DNA of 7,575 nt from an uncultured Clostridia bacterium (lineage in GTDB: Bacteria > Bacillota > Clostridia > Christensenellales > Pumilibacteraceae). The notes beneath the pieces were generated by a model. That model had not been told where the DNA came from. It ran no database searches and saw nothing but the letters and a program-made list of their open reading frames with translations. Position numbers and translations under genes: made by a program. The stretch spans positions 1 to 7,575 of the forward strand of contig CANQCB010000069.1 of assembly GCA_947589145.1 (NCBI GenBank), in the 5' to 3' direction. This document shows, piece by piece, positions 7,267 to 7,575 of the stretch. Numbering within the stretch: position 1 is the stretch's first letter; the number at the start of each line of letters is the position of its first letter.

Positions 7267-7337
7267 TATTCGCGCAGCGCAAAGTATCAAAGCGGCATAA
7301 GAATATTAAGCCAAAACGCCATAATTGTGCATAACTC

Positions 7338-7372
7338 CCTCGCGAGGAAACTTTCCCCGCGGGGTCTTTTTT
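7338..7372 (+). terminator. Intrinsic terminator of the four-gene operon
   Basis: CCTCGCG (7338-7344) pairs with CGCGGGG (7358-7364), seven pairs including one T-G wobble. Inside, GGA (7346-7348) pairs with TCC (7354-7356) across one mismatch, and the stem is followed at once by TCTTTTTT (7365-7372). It lies 71 nt after the last stop codon of the operon and ahead of the murI promoter, so it separates the two units. It is one-sided: no T-run on the minus strand. Confidence 0.85.
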
Positions 7373-7411
7373 GTGCCTATAATCGAACCCTACAAACCCG
7401 CATAATCGCAA

Positions 7412-7451
7412 AGCCGATATATGTGTCTTGTAGCCGATATATGCGCCTTGT
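7412..7451. repeat. 20-bp tandem direct repeat, two copies, upstream of murI
   Basis: AGCCGATATATGTGTCTTGT (7412-7431) is followed directly by AGCCGATATATGCGCCTTGT (7432-7451), with 18 of 20 bases the same. The two differences are T-to-C transitions. A looser third echo, GCCCGATAATG, occurs at 7461-7471. The 20-bp period is close to two helical turns, which would put both copies on the same face of the DNA, as at paired binding sites. The repeat overlaps the likely murI promoter. Confidence 0.85.
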
Positions 7452-7456
7452 ATGAT
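7428..7456 (+). promoter_or_regulatory. Likely promoter of murI
   Basis: TATGAT (7451-7456) sits 17 nt after TTGTAG (7428-7433). The -10 box is good and the -35 box weak (TTG matches only), so an activator may help. The -35 spans the junction of the two repeat copies and the -10 starts at the last base of the second copy. The predicted start near 7463 gives a leader of about 50 nt. Confidence 0.45.
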
Positions 7457-7497
7457 ACACGCCCGATAATGCCAACTGCGGGCAAAAGACGGGGGAG

Positions 7498-7520
7498 CGG
7501 CATAGATATATACTATGCTG
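7498..7520 (+). promoter_or_regulatory. Hairpin covering the murI start codon
   Basis: GCATAG (7500-7505) and CTATGC (7513-7518) are perfect inverted arms around the loop ATATATA. One G-T pair (7499/7519) and one C-G pair (7498/7520) extend the stem to 8 pairs. The ATG of murI (7515-7517) lies within the 3' arm. The only strong Shine-Dalgarno-like run, GGGGGAG (7491-7497), ends 17 nt before the ATG, directly at the foot of the hairpin. In RNA this could hide the start codon or alter its spacing to the ribosome site. In DNA it could equally be an operator. Confidence 0.5.
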
Positions 7521-7575
7521 ATCGGACTGTTTGACAGCGGGGTGGGAGGCTTAAGCGTACTTGCCGCGTGCAGGC
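7515..7575 (+). CDS. murI: Glutamate racemase, N-terminal end (truncated by window edge)
   Basis: The first 20 codons begin MLIGLFDSGVGGLSVL, the hallmark N-terminus of glutamate racemase, including the catalytic-site Asp-Ser (residues 7-8) and the GVGGLSVL loop. The enzyme converts L- to D-glutamate for peptidoglycan in the cytosol. The rest of the gene lies beyond base 7575. The ATG is forced: an in-frame TAG stands at 7503-7505 and no other start lies between. An Asp/Glu racemase-family paralogue cannot be excluded from 20 residues. The gene is separated from the upstream operon by a terminator. Confidence 0.85.
   Translation, partial: MLIGLFDSGVGGLSVLAACR

Noticed and set aside
6343..7290. 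Open frame (315 codons) on the minus strand opposite the TPR/HEAT junction
   Set aside because: It spans the junction of two well-packed plus-strand genes, has no motifs, and would read through the end of the operon.
7264..7308. 8-bp inverted repeat TAATATTC / GAATATTA after the HEAT gene
   Set aside because: A/T-only apart from the end base, with a 29-nt loop and no T-run, so not a convincing terminator or operator.
7461..7483. GCCCG / CGGGC 5-bp inverted repeat in the murI leader
   Set aside because: Short stem with a 13-nt loop; no known riboswitch pattern could be matched.

Overview
The window looks like a chromosomal stretch of an anaerobic Firmicute, probably a Clostridia-type gut bacterium. 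This rests on an MgtE magnesium transporter, an M20D amidohydrolase, a YesL-like membrane protein, vegetative SigA-type promoters (TTGACA/TATAAT) and codon use rich in GCG, GAC and CGC. The lineage is inferred from style and not from any marker gene. No mobile element, CRISPR array, tRNA or rRNA was seen.

Left part (1-2300, minus strand): the first 101 codons of an acetolactate synthase large subunit (ilvB, running off the left edge) lie downstream of mgtE. ilvB has its own near-consensus promoter placed four bases after the mgtE stop codon. The MgtE is long (597 aa) and seems to carry a duplicated N-terminal helical domain. The 222-bp gap 2195-2416 holds two divergent promoters, one for mgtE and one for the rightward operon.

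Middle (2417-7266, plus strand): four tightly packed genes that read as one operon. They are an M20D metallo-amidohydrolase (GTG start, apparently leaderless), a six-helix DUF624/YesL-like membrane protein with a long lysine-rich then acidic cytoplasmic tail, a 558-aa TPR-type protein whose start overlaps the previous stop by 8 nt, and a 258-aa HEAT-type repeat protein that begins on the base after the TPR stop. A strong intrinsic terminator follows at 7338-7372. The membrane protein plus two soluble helical-repeat proteins look like parts of one complex of unknown function. This is the best candidate here for an undescribed system, but no enzymatic domain points to its job.

Right edge (7373-7575): a short regulatory region and the first 20 codons of glutamate racemase (murI). 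The region contains a 20-bp tandem repeat that builds a promoter, and a perfect-stem hairpin that includes the murI start codon.
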